The notes beneath the pieces were generated by a model that saw only the letters and a program-made list of their open reading frames with translations, was not told where the DNA came from and did no database searches. A stretch of DNA of 64,000 nt from a virus. Of the stretch, positions 47,696 to 57,620 are shown one piece after another; position 1 is the first letter of the stretch, and each line of letters opens with the position of its first letter. The stretch spans positions 1 through 64,000 of IMG/VR virus record IMGVR_UViG_3300005327_000002. One strand, 5' to 3'. Position numbers and translations under genes: made by a program.

Positions 47696-49669
47696 TCAGA
47701 CCTTCTTCCACTCGAAGTTCGCCCAGGACCCGGACGCCCGGTCGGCGGGGTCCTGGCGCTTGTGCAGGGCCACGTAGCCGCCCCGTGGGCCGCCCGCCAG
47801 CGCGGGCGTGGACGCCGTGGCCGACTGGGCGCCGTTGATGCCCCACGCGGGCAGCGGGAACTGCTCCATGACCACGCCGACCGCCGGGGTCACGGTCACG
47901 CGGAAGTGGTACCAGGTCGCGGCGGACACCAGCACCCCGGCGGCGGACATCGCGGTCACCGGCGCCTGCCCGGTCCGGTACATCGTGACCACCAGGCGGC
48001 CGCTGGCGGTCTGCAGCGCTGTGAAGTAGTCCCGGTCCCAGGTGGTGTCCCGCAGGTCCCGGTCGTCGGGCAGAGCGAAGGCCAGGCCCAGGCCGTTGGG
48101 CTCCGCCCGCGCGGCCGCGCCCGCCGGGATCGAGTTCCACAGGTGCGACCACGCCACGGTGTAGGAGTTCGGGTCGGCCACCGGGGACGCCCACCCCAGC
48201 ACCGTGGTGACCCGGCCCCACGTCGTGCCGTAGTCCGCCGACGTCTCGAACGACGTCTCCGGGCGCCACCCCACGTACGGCTTAGGGTCGGCCGGGACGG
48301 CGCAGTACGGCGGGTAGCCGAGCGAACCGGGGTCGCCCATGGTCGACTGGCCGCGCCACAGCGCGGAGGTGTCGTCCTCCGCCAGCGGCGCCAGCTGCCC
48401 CTCCGTGAACGCACCCATCGCCCAGGTGTCCCGGGTCATCACCGGCATGGAGGCGTACCCCACCATGGCGTCGCGCCGGTAGTAGGCCGGGTCCGTCGAC
48501 ACCACCCCGGCGTAGCCGTTCGCCGCGACCTGGGCGCGGTGGGTGCGGCGCTGCACCGCGCCGTTGATGACCACCCGCAGTCCGGCCGTGACGAACGGCG
48601 CCAGGGAGGACGCCGGGATACGCCAGTCGGCGAACACCCAGTCGACGCCGTTTCCCAGCAGGGTGGCCGCGCTCACCGCGTCCGCGTCCGCCTGGGAGCG
48701 CGCCAGGTAGCCGGTCTGGATACCGGCCTGGGAGGCCGCCGTCAGGTTGGCGATGTTGCGGGACGCCACCACGGACGACGACTGGGTGCAGGCCCGCAGG
48801 ATCGTCGCCACCAGCTTCGTGGCCACGTCCGGGCGGGTGTCCGTCGTCAGCCCCAGGGCGTAGACGTACACCATGCTGCGCCCGGTCTCCCCCAGCAGCT
48901 GCGCCACCGTGTTGATCCCGATCTGCGGCAGGCCCGCGAACTTGCCGTAGTAGGGCCCGGTCGTCACCCGGCCCTGCTCGCCCGGCCACACCCCGGCGGG
49001 CCAGCGGTGGGTGCCCTGCCGGTACCAGTTGTTCACGGCCAGTACCAGGTTGCGCGCGGACTGGGTCGTCAGGTCGGACCAGTTCAGGTCCACGGCCGGG
49101 TCGGACAGGCTCCCGTCGTAGCCGCCCGTGATGCACCAGTTGTCCAGCTGGTCGGTGCCCAGGTAGCAGTTGCGCAGGTACGGGGTGCCGTCGGCCAGGC
49201 CGTCGATGTCCAGCTGCACGCCGTCCAGCTCCAGGTCCACCGCTGCCCTGCAGGAGCGCAGCAGGCCCTGCGGGAAGCCGTTGACGCCGTACCCCCGGTC
49301 GCCCATCACGATGTCCCCGGCGGTGCGCCCGGCCGTCGGCGGGAGGATGTCCGCGACGGTGCGCCCGCAGGCGGTGGCCGACTGCGGGGAGTACAGGCCA
49401 TCGCTCTCCACGGTGACGGTGTTGCCGGACGCCTCCGAGATGCGGACCCTGATCCGGCCGGTGGCCGGGTCGTAGACCAGGCCGGTGCCCAGGTGCGCGC
49501 CCATGCACTGCGCGGCCTGCCCGCACACGCCCAGGTTCGCGGACGTCGGGTCGTAGAACTGGCCGGACACCACGAAGTCGTTGCCCTCCGCGCCGGTGCC
49601 GGTGACCGTGGTGCCCGCGCCATTGCGCATGTAGCACTGGCAGGAGGCTTCGTGCAGGCAGTCCGCCAT
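47696..49669 (-). CDS. GDPD-fold minor tail protein, copy 2
   Basis: A 657-residue protein from ATG 49669 (AAGGGAG upstream). It starts MADCLHEASCQCYMRNGAG, then has MGDRGYGVNGFPQGLLRSC and LDGVQLDIDGLADGTPYLRN. This is the GDPD start with Asp in place of His (DRGYG) and Val/Asn instead of EN. TVAQLLGETGRSMVYVYALG and IANLTAASQAGIQTGYLARS continue the barrel. C-terminal lectin-like sandwich (WYHFRVTVTPAVGVVMEQF). The paralog stop lies one nt before the next gene, so all three are co-transcribed. Confidence 0.65.
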   Translation of the reverse strand: MADCLHEASCQCYMRNGAGTTVTGTGAEGNDFVVSGQFYDPTSANLGVCGQAAQCMGAHLGTGLVYDPATGRIRVRISEASGNTVTVESDGLYSPQSATACGRTVADILPPTAGRTAGDIVMGDRGYGVNGFPQGLLRSCRAAVDLELDGVQLDIDGLADGTPYLRNCYLGTDQLDNWCITGGYDGSLSDPAVDLNWSDLTTQSARNLVLAVNNWYRQGTHRWPAGVWPGEQGRVTTGPYYGKFAGLPQIGINTVAQLLGETGRSMVYVYALGLTTDTRPDVATKLVATILRACTQSSSVVASRNIANLTAASQAGIQTGYLARSQADADAVSAATLLGNGVDWVFADWRIPASSLAPFVTAGLRVVINGAVQRRTHRAQVAANGYAGVVSTDPAYYRRDAMVGYASMPVMTRDTWAMGAFTEGQLAPLAEDDTSALWRGQSTMGDPGSLGYPPYCAVPADPKPYVGWRPETSFETSADYGTTWGRVTTVLGWASPVADPNSYTVAWSHLWNSIPAGAAARAEPNGLGLAFALPDDRDLRDTTWDRDYFTALQTASGRLVVTMYRTGQAPVTAMSAAGVLVSAATWYHFRVTVTPAVGVVMEQFPLPAWGINGAQSATASTPALAGGPRGGYVALHKRQDPADRASGSWANFEWKKV

Positions 49670-49680
49670 GGCCAACTCCC

Positions 49681-51714
49681 TTACAGGGTCGTACTGCTGG
49701 TGATGGTCAGGGACCGGTACAGGCCGGGGAAGTTCGCCTCCGTGGCCACCTTGACCTTGCGCAGGGAGGCGTACTTCAGGTCCGGGGTGGTGCGCAGCCG
49801 CGTCTGCTCGGAGGCGGTGTGCGTCATGACCACGGACTGCTCCACCGCGCCGGTGCCGGTGTTCAGGCGCTGCAGCTCCACGTTGGCGGAGCGCACGATC
49901 AGCCGGAAGCGCTGCCAGGTGCCCGCCGTCGGCGCCACCAGGGTGCCCGTGGGGGTCGACACCACCCCGGTGAAGGCGGCGCCGTTGGCCTTGCCGTCGA
50001 TCGCCAGGGAGCCGTCCCGCTTCTGGTACCCGAAGTAGTAGTCCGGCGGGTCGTAGTTGAGCACCGGGGCGGGGGTGGGACGGTCGATGCCGGGCTGATC
50101 GGTGGGCTGCAGGATCACCAGGCCCAGGCCCAGCGTCGCGGACGCGCCGGGGAAGGCCGGGACGGGGTCGGTCGTGCAGTCGTTCATGTCCGGCATGGGT
50201 TCGCTGGGGGCCCACATCTGGTCCCACTGGTACACCAGCCGGTTGGTGCCGATGGCCGACACCGGGCCGGGTGTCGCCCACGCCAGCAGGATGTCCCGGC
50301 GGGTCTCCCCGACCCCCACGGCGCCCTGGCCCAGGTTCGGCATCACCCACACCCCCGGGTTGCCGTTGTTGGCCACCGGAGCCGCCCAGTTGTAGCCGCG
50401 CCGGTTGGTGCGGTAGCCGCCGATGTCCATGTCCCCGTGGAACTGGCCGTCCGGGTGGCCGCCGAAGGGCCACGGGTCCTTCCGCATCGGCTTCAGGGCG
50501 CCCTTCGTGTAGACGCCGTTCTCCGACAGCACCCCCTTGAAGCCCTTCCCGGCCGCGATGGCGGCGGCCTTCACGGGCATGCGTGTGGCGTTGGTGGCCA
50601 CCGTCGTCAGCCCGGCGCCGGAGTACGCCAGCGGGTCGTACAGGGCGGGCTGGTCGTTCCAGTTCAGGAACGCCCACTTCGCCCCGGTCCCGGCCACCTG
50701 CGCCGGGGTGTTGGCCGTGTAGTCGCCCGACCCGGACAGGAACACCCCGTACTGCAGGCCGGAGCCGTTCAGCGGCGTCAGCAGGCTGTAGAGGTTCGTC
50801 AGGATGATCACGGACTTCTGCAGGCACCGCCGCTCGATCATGCGGCGCAGGATCGGGATCGCCCGCTGCACCGCCACGTCGTTGTTGCCCGGGGTGTAGC
50901 CGTTGCGGAACAGGTAGAAGGCGATGCCGATCTTCCCGCCCATCTCGTCCAGGACCTCACCGACGGTGTTCCCGCCCCACTGGTTGGAGTGCTGCGGGAA
51001 GCTGTAGACCTCCGAGTTGACGATCATCGTCTTCCATGCCGACAGCGTCAGGCGGTCGTACTCGATCGGCGTCGGGGGCAGCGACTTGTCCGGCGTCTGC
51101 CGCGCCCAGGGCAGGTAGTCCAGGACGTTGTTGCAGTCGTTGGTGGCCGCGCCGCCGGTCTGGGTCCCGGGCGACATCACGCAGGACGGATAGGTCCAGT
51201 TGTTCAGCATCGACCCGTACGGGGCGACGACCAGCGCGCCGTCCGCCAGCACCGCGACCGACAGCGTCATGCCTTCCAGGTTCTGCGACACCGCGTTGCG
51301 GGCGGAGCGGATCGTGCCCCACGGGGCTGAGATCGGCCCCGCCCCGTCGTGCCCCCACACGTGCCCGACCGGGAACGCCGTCACGTCCCGCTGGCATGAC
51401 CTGGTGGCCGCCTCCGCAGCGGGCACGTACAGGCCGTCCGGGCGCACCTGCACCAGGTTGCCCGGCTGCCCCGACACCTCCAGGCACACCGTGCCGGGCT
51501 GCGCCGGATCGTCGGGCACCGGCGGGCACCATCCCAGCCCGTTGCCCGTCACCCGGGGCACGCAGTCCCGCATGAACCGCAGGCACCCGTCCCCGCCGGA
51601 GATGTCGACGTTCACCGCGTACGCCGTCAGCAGCGACCCGTTGCCCGACACCGTGGCGCCGTCCCCGGCGATCACCCGGCACCGGCACTGCCCGGAGCAT
51701 CCGCACCCAGCCAC
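49681..51714 (-). CDS. GDPD-fold minor tail protein, copy 1
   Basis: A 677-residue protein from GTG 51714, with the Cys-rich start MAGCGCSGQCRCRVIAGDG. The barrel-like part reads HVWGHDGAGPISAPWGTIRS, LEGMTLSVAVLADGALVVAP, TVGEVLDEMGGKIGIAFYLF and QKSVIILTNLYSLL. This is the most diverged copy of the catalytic region; HD is present but the RG...E...E.D set is not. The C-terminal sandwich contains WQRFRLIVRSANVELQRLNT. Likely a tail-tip protein for host-surface binding. Confidence 0.65.
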   Translation of the reverse strand: MAGCGCSGQCRCRVIAGDGATVSGNGSLLTAYAVNVDISGGDGCLRFMRDCVPRVTGNGLGWCPPVPDDPAQPGTVCLEVSGQPGNLVQVRPDGLYVPAAEAATRSCQRDVTAFPVGHVWGHDGAGPISAPWGTIRSARNAVSQNLEGMTLSVAVLADGALVVAPYGSMLNNWTYPSCVMSPGTQTGGAATNDCNNVLDYLPWARQTPDKSLPPTPIEYDRLTLSAWKTMIVNSEVYSFPQHSNQWGGNTVGEVLDEMGGKIGIAFYLFRNGYTPGNNDVAVQRAIPILRRMIERRCLQKSVIILTNLYSLLTPLNGSGLQYGVFLSGSGDYTANTPAQVAGTGAKWAFLNWNDQPALYDPLAYSGAGLTTVATNATRMPVKAAAIAAGKGFKGVLSENGVYTKGALKPMRKDPWPFGGHPDGQFHGDMDIGGYRTNRRGYNWAAPVANNGNPGVWVMPNLGQGAVGVGETRRDILLAWATPGPVSAIGTNRLVYQWDQMWAPSEPMPDMNDCTTDPVPAFPGASATLGLGLVILQPTDQPGIDRPTPAPVLNYDPPDYYFGYQKRDGSLAIDGKANGAAFTGVVSTPTGTLVAPTAGTWQRFRLIVRSANVELQRLNTGTGAVEQSVVMTHTASEQTRLRTTPDLKYASLRKVKVATEANFPGLYRSLTITSSTTL

Positions 51715-51728
51715 CTAGCGCTCCTCTC

Positions 51729-53039
51729 TCACGCCGCGTCCACGCGGGCCGCGATCTCCACCCGGACCCGGGCCGAACCGTCCACCGGCGACTGCGCGAC
51801 CAGCTCCACGCACCAGCCGCCCCCGCACCCGAACACCGGCCAGGAGAAGCTGCTGCCCTGCGGGCCCGTCATCACCGGCCGACCGCTGCCGCCCGGGCAC
51901 GACATGGACGCGCGCAGCTGGCGGCCGTCCAGGACCACGGTGGAGCGCTTCGGCAGGTACGCGATGTTCAGATCGGCGCACGCGGAGCACGGGTCCGGGT
52001 CCTGCTCGGTGCACGGGATGCCCAGCGGGTTGGAGTAGAAGCGCACCGTCAGGCGCCGCAGGTCCGTCTCCCCCGTCTCGATCGTCACCACCGGCACCGA
52101 CTCCCACCAGTCCGGCACGTGGTCCGGGGCGACCGTCAGCAGGGTGCGCTGCGCCGCCATCGCCCCGGTGGGGTAGCAGGCGTTCGCGGGCAGCGCCGGG
52201 AAGAACGGGAACGGCGGCGGCGGGCAGTTGGGGTCCGACGGGCACGGGGACGCCGCCACGGACGCGCACTGGGCGTAGATCGCGTCCGGGTCGTAGTCGG
52301 GCACGAAGGAGCCGTGGGACAGGTCGACCCACCCGCCGGAGGCATCGGTGGGCTGGCAGTAGATCCAAGGGTTGGCCAGCGCCAGGGTGACCTCCACCGT
52401 CAGCAGCACCGGCACGCCGGGGTCGCAGCCCTGCGGACCGCACCCGGCCGACCCCGGCAGGTACTCCCGCGCGGTCTCCGAAGGCCCGTCGATCACGCCG
52501 ACGTCGTACATGGTGCGCAGCTCCTGCTCCCCGGGGAGCCGGTCGGCGCCGGAGGGCGGGGTGCAGCCCGGGCAGCAGGCGTACATGCACATCACGTCCC
52601 CGCCGCAGGCGTCCGGGCGGCACAGGCGGCCCTTCAGCGCCGCCGACAGGTACCCCAGCGCGTAGGACGCCGCGCAGTCACCCAGTGCCAGCACCTGGAA
52701 CTGCAGGCGCACCTCCCGGTGCGGGGTGCGCAGCCCCGACAGGATGCCGCCTCCGCCCGGCAGGTCGGTGACCGTGCGGGCCGTCGGCGCGCTCTGGAAT
52801 CCGTCCGCGCCGGTGCACCACACGCCCAGCAGCTGGCCGGACTCCGGCCGCGACGGGTCCCACCACGGCGCGTCGTCGGCCTCCGGCGTCTCGTAGTACG
52901 GCCAGCCCAGGACCTGCTCCAGCCCGTCGCACGGCGGGCAGGCGACCTGGACGCCGTAGCGGTCGGCGTAGGCCCGGGCCCGGGCCGTGTTGGCCAGCTC
53001 CGACCCGGCGAAGGCGATCCACCCCGTGTACATCAGCAC
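51729..53039 (-). CDS. Minor tail protein, distal-tail-like
   Basis: A 436-residue protein from ATG 53039. The start MLMYTGWIAFAGSELANTAR, then ARAYADRYGVQVACPPCDGL, is the pattern of a conserved minor tail protein of Streptomyces phages found after the tail hub gene. Cysteines are frequent (CMYACCPGC; CGPQGCDPG). Two related beta domains (LRTPHREVRLQFQVLALGDC; VPVLLTVEVTLALANPWIYC) look like a Dit-type ring protein. It overlaps the small gene before it by seven nt. Confidence 0.65.
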   Translation of the reverse strand: MLMYTGWIAFAGSELANTARARAYADRYGVQVACPPCDGLEQVLGWPYYETPEADDAPWWDPSRPESGQLLGVWCTGADGFQSAPTARTVTDLPGGGGILSGLRTPHREVRLQFQVLALGDCAASYALGYLSAALKGRLCRPDACGGDVMCMYACCPGCTPPSGADRLPGEQELRTMYDVGVIDGPSETAREYLPGSAGCGPQGCDPGVPVLLTVEVTLALANPWIYCQPTDASGGWVDLSHGSFVPDYDPDAIYAQCASVAASPCPSDPNCPPPPFPFFPALPANACYPTGAMAAQRTLLTVAPDHVPDWWESVPVVTIETGETDLRRLTVRFYSNPLGIPCTEQDPDPCSACADLNIAYLPKRSTVVLDGRQLRASMSCPGGSGRPVMTGPQGSSFSWPVFGCGGGWCVELVAQSPVDGSARVRVEIAARVDAA

Positions 53040-53317
53040 ACCCTCCGGAAGCGCAGGGACCCGTCGTCGGCCACGTACCGCTCATAGCGGGGGCACGTGC
53101 CGTCCGCAGCGGCGGAGGCCGCCACAGGGCCCGCCAGGGCCGCCCGCGCGGCCGTGGAGGACACGCCCCCGGTGGTGCCGTCCTCCCAGACGCTCACCAG
53201 CTGGGTGCCGTTGGGCGAGTTGAGCACCGGCTGCGCCCGCAGCGCCGCCAGCAGCTGCTGCAGGCGGACGGCGGACGGCAGCCCCGGCACGGCGCCGGGA
53301 ACGGCGTACAGCGGCAT
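53033..53317 (-). CDS. Small tail-tip-region protein
   Basis: A 94-residue protein from ATG 53317 (MPLYAVPGAVPGLPSAVRLQ). A helical first half (QQLLAALRAQPVL) is followed by VSVWEDGTTGGVSSTAARAA and a short strand pair (YERYVADDGSLRFRRVC). It lies between the hub-like and distal-tail-like genes in the late operon, 10 nt after one and overlapping the other. Probably a minor structural or assembly protein. Confidence 0.5.
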   Translation of the reverse strand: MPLYAVPGAVPGLPSAVRLQQLLAALRAQPVLNSPNGTQLVSVWEDGTTGGVSSTAARAALAGPVAASAAADGTCPRYERYVADDGSLRFRRVC

Positions 53318-53327
53318 CAGGGCCTCC

Positions 53328-54545
53328 TCACGGGTTGTCGGTCGGCAGGGCCATCAGCGGCGCCAGCGAGACGGTGACCTTCTCCCCGCCGGTCGACCAC
53401 TCCCCGCCGACGTAGACCAGGCGCAGCCCCTGGCGGACCTCCACGCACCGGTCGGTGAACAGCACGTCCACCCGCACCCCGGGGATGAGTCGCTTGATGT
53501 CCACCGGCGCGGTCGGTGCCAGCTGCGCCCGGTCCCCGACTTCGAAGGACACCGGCCACACGGTGCGGCCGCGCAGCAGCTCCTGGGCGTAGCGGGTCAG
53601 CAGCTGCTGCTCCTGGCCCTGCTGGTCCTGGGGGATGGAGACCTTCGTGCCGACGTCCAGGCGCCCGAACAGGCGCGTCCAGCGGTTGTCCTCCCCGGAC
53701 GGGTCGACGCACCGCACCCCGGCGGTCACCGCCATGCCGGAGTTCTCCGTGGTCTGGGAGGTGGCCCAGGCCCGGGTGGCGATCTGGTCGATCGACCGGA
53801 CCACGCGCACCGCGCCGCCCAGGTCTTCGGCGGTGAGCAGCGCCTGGGCGTTGGTCCACCACAGGTTGCCCGTCGGGTCGGGGGTGAGCCCGGCGCCGGG
53901 CTTCACCAGCAGGGAGCGCCGGTACACCGTCCAGTCGAAGCCCTGGTCCGACAGGTCGTTCAGGATCTCCAGCAGCGGCACGTACCAGGAGTCCCGGGTG
54001 GTCGACTCCCACCGCACCCCGGTGTAGTAACCCACCATGCTGTCCAGCATGTTGGGCCAGTCCGGCTCACAGGAGTAGTCGCTGTCCAGGAGGTTGTCCG
54101 CGATCGTGCCCAGGGCCACGTCCATGATGTCGCGGGGGCTGTCGGGCAGGCCCTGGATCACCTTCGTGTTCCAGCAGCGGCCCAGCCACAGCCCCATGTC
54201 CTGGGCCTGGATCGTGATCTGGGAGCCCTCCGTGGAGGTGTGGGTGACCGGGCCGCACCACACCAGGTCCGCGTCCCGGTAGACGTGCAGTTCGTGGCCG
54301 CCGGGCATCAGCTTGGACAGCGGTTCGCAGCACTCGGTGGAGGCCTGCGCCAGGTCCAGCACGCACTCCGCCTCCGAGACGTCGCACAGGCGCCGGTCCC
54401 ACTTCACCGTGAGCAGCATGCGGTCCGTCTGGTCGGCCTGCAGGTACGGCACCGTGCCGCCGCGCCAGAACAGGGCGACGTGCAGGGCCTGCGGGCAGCC
54501 CAGGGTGTCGCCCGGCTTCAGGTTCTCCCACACCCCCAGGGACAT
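53328..54545 (-). CDS. Tail hub/baseplate-like protein (gp27/Tal N-domain-like)
   Basis: A 405-residue protein; ATG 54545 overlaps the tape-measure stop. The sequence follows hub proteins of siphophages: LLTVKWDRRLCDVSEAECVL, KLMPGGHELHVYRDADLVWC, QITIQAQDMGLWLGRCW, then VPLLEILNDLSDQGFDWTVY and RRSLLVKPGAGLTPDPTG, with a C-terminal domain SFEVGDRAQLAPTAPVDI...VDVLFTDRCVEV. Such proteins cap the tail tube next to the tape measure. Position agrees exactly. Confidence 0.7.
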   Translation of the reverse strand: MSLGVWENLKPGDTLGCPQALHVALFWRGGTVPYLQADQTDRMLLTVKWDRRLCDVSEAECVLDLAQASTECCEPLSKLMPGGHELHVYRDADLVWCGPVTHTSTEGSQITIQAQDMGLWLGRCWNTKVIQGLPDSPRDIMDVALGTIADNLLDSDYSCEPDWPNMLDSMVGYYTGVRWESTTRDSWYVPLLEILNDLSDQGFDWTVYRRSLLVKPGAGLTPDPTGNLWWTNAQALLTAEDLGGAVRVVRSIDQIATRAWATSQTTENSGMAVTAGVRCVDPSGEDNRWTRLFGRLDVGTKVSIPQDQQGQEQQLLTRYAQELLRGRTVWPVSFEVGDRAQLAPTAPVDIKRLIPGVRVDVLFTDRCVEVRQGLRLVYVGGEWSTGGEKVTVSLAPLMALPTDNP

Positions 54546-57500
54546 CAGACCCACGCCCCCTGGACGGAGGAGCCGAACAGGGAGCCGACGCGGGCGGCCA
54601 CCAGGTTGGCCAGCAGCCGGGAGTCCTGCGCCTGCGACTGGATCACGAACGTCTGGGTGACCTGGGCGCCGCCGTCCGGCTGCTGGCCGTCGCGGCGCTG
54701 GATCATCGCGGTAAGGCCGGACAGGTCGGCCAGCTGCAGCGCCCGCTGGCGGTTGGTCAGCGGGATGACGACCTCCGCCCCGGCCTCACCGATCAGCGCG
54801 GTGGTGGGGCCGGTGACGATCGCGCCCCGGGCCAGGCGGGGAATGTGCGGGATGTCCACCGGGGAGAAGTCGTTGAAGCCGTCGGCAAACTTGTTGATCA
54901 GGTCGATTCCCTGATTGATCATCGCCTTCAGTCCGGACCAGATGGTGGAGCCGAAGGACGACAGCGCGGAGCCGATCTTGCCCGGCAGGCCGGAGAAGAA
55001 GCCCGCGATCCGGTCGATCCCCTCCGAAGCTTTCTGACCGGCCCAGGACAGGGCGCTTGACACGGCGTCACCGACCGAACTGCCCAGCGACGCAAGGGCG
55101 TTGTAGGCCCGGCCGGGCAGCGCGCGGAACCACGCCAGGACGGCGTCACCCCAGGACGGCAGGGTGACCGCCACGAAGTTGATCGCGGATTCGAAGACGC
55201 TTGCGATCATGGAACCCAGGGACGACAGGGCAGAGCCGATCCGGCCCGGCAGGTCCTTGAACCACTGCAGGACGGCGTCGATCGCGGCCGGGATCGCCTG
55301 GATCAGGAACTGCACGGCCCCGATCACGACCGATACGAGCATGCCCGCCAGCGCACCCAGGGCGTACGCGATCCGGCCGGGCAGCGCCGCGAAGAAGTCC
55401 ACCACGGCCTGGAACCACACCGGCAGGGTCTCCGTCACGAACGACGCCGCCGCCGTCCAGGCCGCCGTCAGCCCTTGCACCAGCAGGTCGCCCAGGGAGG
55501 AGAACCAGCCGGGCACCGTGACCGTGAAGAAGTCGGCCACGGCCGTGCCGATCGGCGCCAGCCACTCACCGATCTTGCCCGCCAGGCCGACGACAGCGCC
55601 GACGATCGCGGCGCCGATCGCCACCGCGATCACTGTAGGCAGCGCCGCGAAGAACAGCACCACCTTGGCCGCGATGGGCCCCCACTGGTCGATGCTGGAG
55701 CCGATCTTGTCACCCAGGGAGAAGACGGCGGACAGCACCTTCGGCGCGGCATCCTCCACCCCCTGGGCAACCTTTTCGATCAGCTGGCCGCCCAGGTCAA
55801 GGGCCGCCTTCGCCAGCGGCGGCCCGTACGTCTTCGCCCCGTCGATCAAGGACCCGATCACCCGGGCGCCGGTCTCCTTCAGATCCGGCCAGGCCTTCTT
55901 CAGGTTGTCCGCCGCCTGGGAGATCGCGGTCTTCAGGGCGGGCAGCGCGTCCTCCACGGACGCTTCGAACTCCCCGATCCCGGAGAAGTCCCCGGAGAAG
56001 ATCCCGCCCAGCAGCGTCCGGGCGTTGCGCGCCACGGACTGCAGCTTCGTACCCAGGTTGTCGCGCAGGGCGTCCGCCGCCTTGTCGCTGGCCCCGGCGA
56101 CGTCGCCCAGCGACTGGGCGGCGGTCTGCAGGTTCAGGTTGAAGAAGGCCTCACCCTGGGTGATGCCCGGGTCACCGAACAGGGCGCGCACCGCGTTGAC
56201 CGCGTCCTGCGACCCGGGCCCCAGCTCCCGGATTCGGTCCAGGACCTTTCCCAGCCCGGCCCGGGCGGAGTCACCGCCCTTCAGCACCTGGGCGGACAGG
56301 TCGTCGAAGTCGATCCCGATCGCCTTCAGGGCATCGGTGGTCCCCTGCGCCTCCGTGGTGGCCTTCTCGAAGAACTGCGTGATGCCGTCGGCCAGGGCGT
56401 CGCTGTCCTTGGCGCCCTTCTGCAGGCCCTGGTTGAGCAGGCCCATGGCGTCGCTGGCGTTCAGGCCCAGCTGGTGGAACATCACCGGGTACTCGGAGAA
56501 GGTGTCCAGCAGGTCGTCCGCGATGCCCACGTTCAGCTGCTGGCCCCGGATCAGGATGTCCATGGCCTCCTGGGCGGACCCGGCCAGCTGGTTCTTCAGG
56601 ATCGTGGACACCGCCCGCGCGGCGCCGCCCACGTCCCCCTCCAGGACCGTGGCCACGTCCTGCAGCTTCGTGGACAGCCCCTCCAGCCCCAGGCCCGTGG
56701 TGTCGAAGTTCAGCAGCCCCTGGCGCAGCACCTGCTTGACGGCGTCGGCGCCCTCCTCCACGGAGTCCGTGACGCCCTTGGTGTACAGGTGCCCGGCCAC
56801 GGTCCCGGCTTCGTGCGCGGCGTCGTCGCTGGCCCCCAGGGCGGCCCGCAGCGAGCCCTCCAGGACCTGGCGGTCCATCATCTGGGAGAAGGCCTCCGTG
56901 AACTGCTCCCGGACCGTGTCGGCGACCTTCAGGAACACGCCCACGGTGATGGCGGCCGCCGCCGCCACGGCCGCCGCAGCCCCGGCCTTGGCCGACGCCC
57001 CGAAGGACGCCATGAAGCCGCCCCCGGCCTCCTCCCCGGCCGCGTCGATGCCCTCCGTGTCGGCGTCCACCTCCACGGTCACCGGGTCCGCTTCGATCCC
57101 GTCGATCTCCGCTTCGGCCCGGGAGGTGTCGGCCGTGACCTCCACCTGGACGCGCTGCGCCGCGTCCCCGACGTCGCGCACCTCCGACTCCGCGCGGGAG
57201 GTGTCCGCGATCACGTCGATCTGGACCACCTCACCGTCCAGGCGGTCGATCTCCCGGGCGACGTCGCCGGTGTCGGCGTCCACCTGGACTTCGACGTCCG
57301 GCACCCGGGTGGACTCGATCTCCTGGACCAGGCCGTCCGTGTCGGCGGTCACCTCCACGTCGGCGGTCAGGTCCTGGGAGGCGCGGTCCAGGTCGCGGCG
57401 CAGCCCCTGCAGCAGCTCCCGGGCGTCGGCGGTCAGGGCGATGCTGGCGGTGATCCCGCCGATCGCGTCGCGCACCGCCCGGGCGAAGCCGTTCAGGTCG

Positions 57501-57616
57501 GGGGCCATCTTGACCTTGAAGGCGGGCATCCGCGCCAGCTTGCGGGCCAGGTCCTGCTGGAACTTGGCCGTGTCCGCTTCTACTTCAACCGCCGCTGTGG
57601 CGTAGGGAGTTGACAC
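54545..57616 (-). CDS. Tape measure protein
   Basis: A 1023-residue protein from GTG 57616. Residues about 55-200 are repeats of VEVTADT...DV..E (for example TSRAEAEIDGIEADPVTVEV). A hydrophobic segment (AGAAAVAAAAAITVGVFL) near 215 and a long helical middle (phage tail tape-measure core with LLNQGLQKGAKDSDALADGI) follow. Then membrane-like segments (IAAKVVLFFAALPTVIAVAI) and WF..LPGRI..AL..LG repeats (about 775-935). The end carries ARGAIVTGPTTALIGEAGAE, a common motif of tape-measure C-termini. Length predicts a tail of roughly 150 nm using 0.15 nm per residue. Confidence 0.9.
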   Translation of the reverse strand: MSTPYATAAVEVEADTAKFQQDLARKLARMPAFKVKMAPDLNGFARAVRDAIGGITASIALTADARELLQGLRRDLDRASQDLTADVEVTADTDGLVQEIESTRVPDVEVQVDADTGDVAREIDRLDGEVVQIDVIADTSRAESEVRDVGDAAQRVQVEVTADTSRAEAEIDGIEADPVTVEVDADTEGIDAAGEEAGGGFMASFGASAKAGAAAAVAAAAAITVGVFLKVADTVREQFTEAFSQMMDRQVLEGSLRAALGASDDAAHEAGTVAGHLYTKGVTDSVEEGADAVKQVLRQGLLNFDTTGLGLEGLSTKLQDVATVLEGDVGGAARAVSTILKNQLAGSAQEAMDILIRGQQLNVGIADDLLDTFSEYPVMFHQLGLNASDAMGLLNQGLQKGAKDSDALADGITQFFEKATTEAQGTTDALKAIGIDFDDLSAQVLKGGDSARAGLGKVLDRIRELGPGSQDAVNAVRALFGDPGITQGEAFFNLNLQTAAQSLGDVAGASDKAADALRDNLGTKLQSVARNARTLLGGIFSGDFSGIGEFEASVEDALPALKTAISQAADNLKKAWPDLKETGARVIGSLIDGAKTYGPPLAKAALDLGGQLIEKVAQGVEDAAPKVLSAVFSLGDKIGSSIDQWGPIAAKVVLFFAALPTVIAVAIGAAIVGAVVGLAGKIGEWLAPIGTAVADFFTVTVPGWFSSLGDLLVQGLTAAWTAAASFVTETLPVWFQAVVDFFAALPGRIAYALGALAGMLVSVVIGAVQFLIQAIPAAIDAVLQWFKDLPGRIGSALSSLGSMIASVFESAINFVAVTLPSWGDAVLAWFRALPGRAYNALASLGSSVGDAVSSALSWAGQKASEGIDRIAGFFSGLPGKIGSALSSFGSTIWSGLKAMINQGIDLINKFADGFNDFSPVDIPHIPRLARGAIVTGPTTALIGEAGAEVVIPLTNRQRALQLADLSGLTAMIQRRDGQQPDGGAQVTQTFVIQSQAQDSRLLANLVAARVGSLFGSSVQGAWV

Positions 57617-57620
57617 GTGC

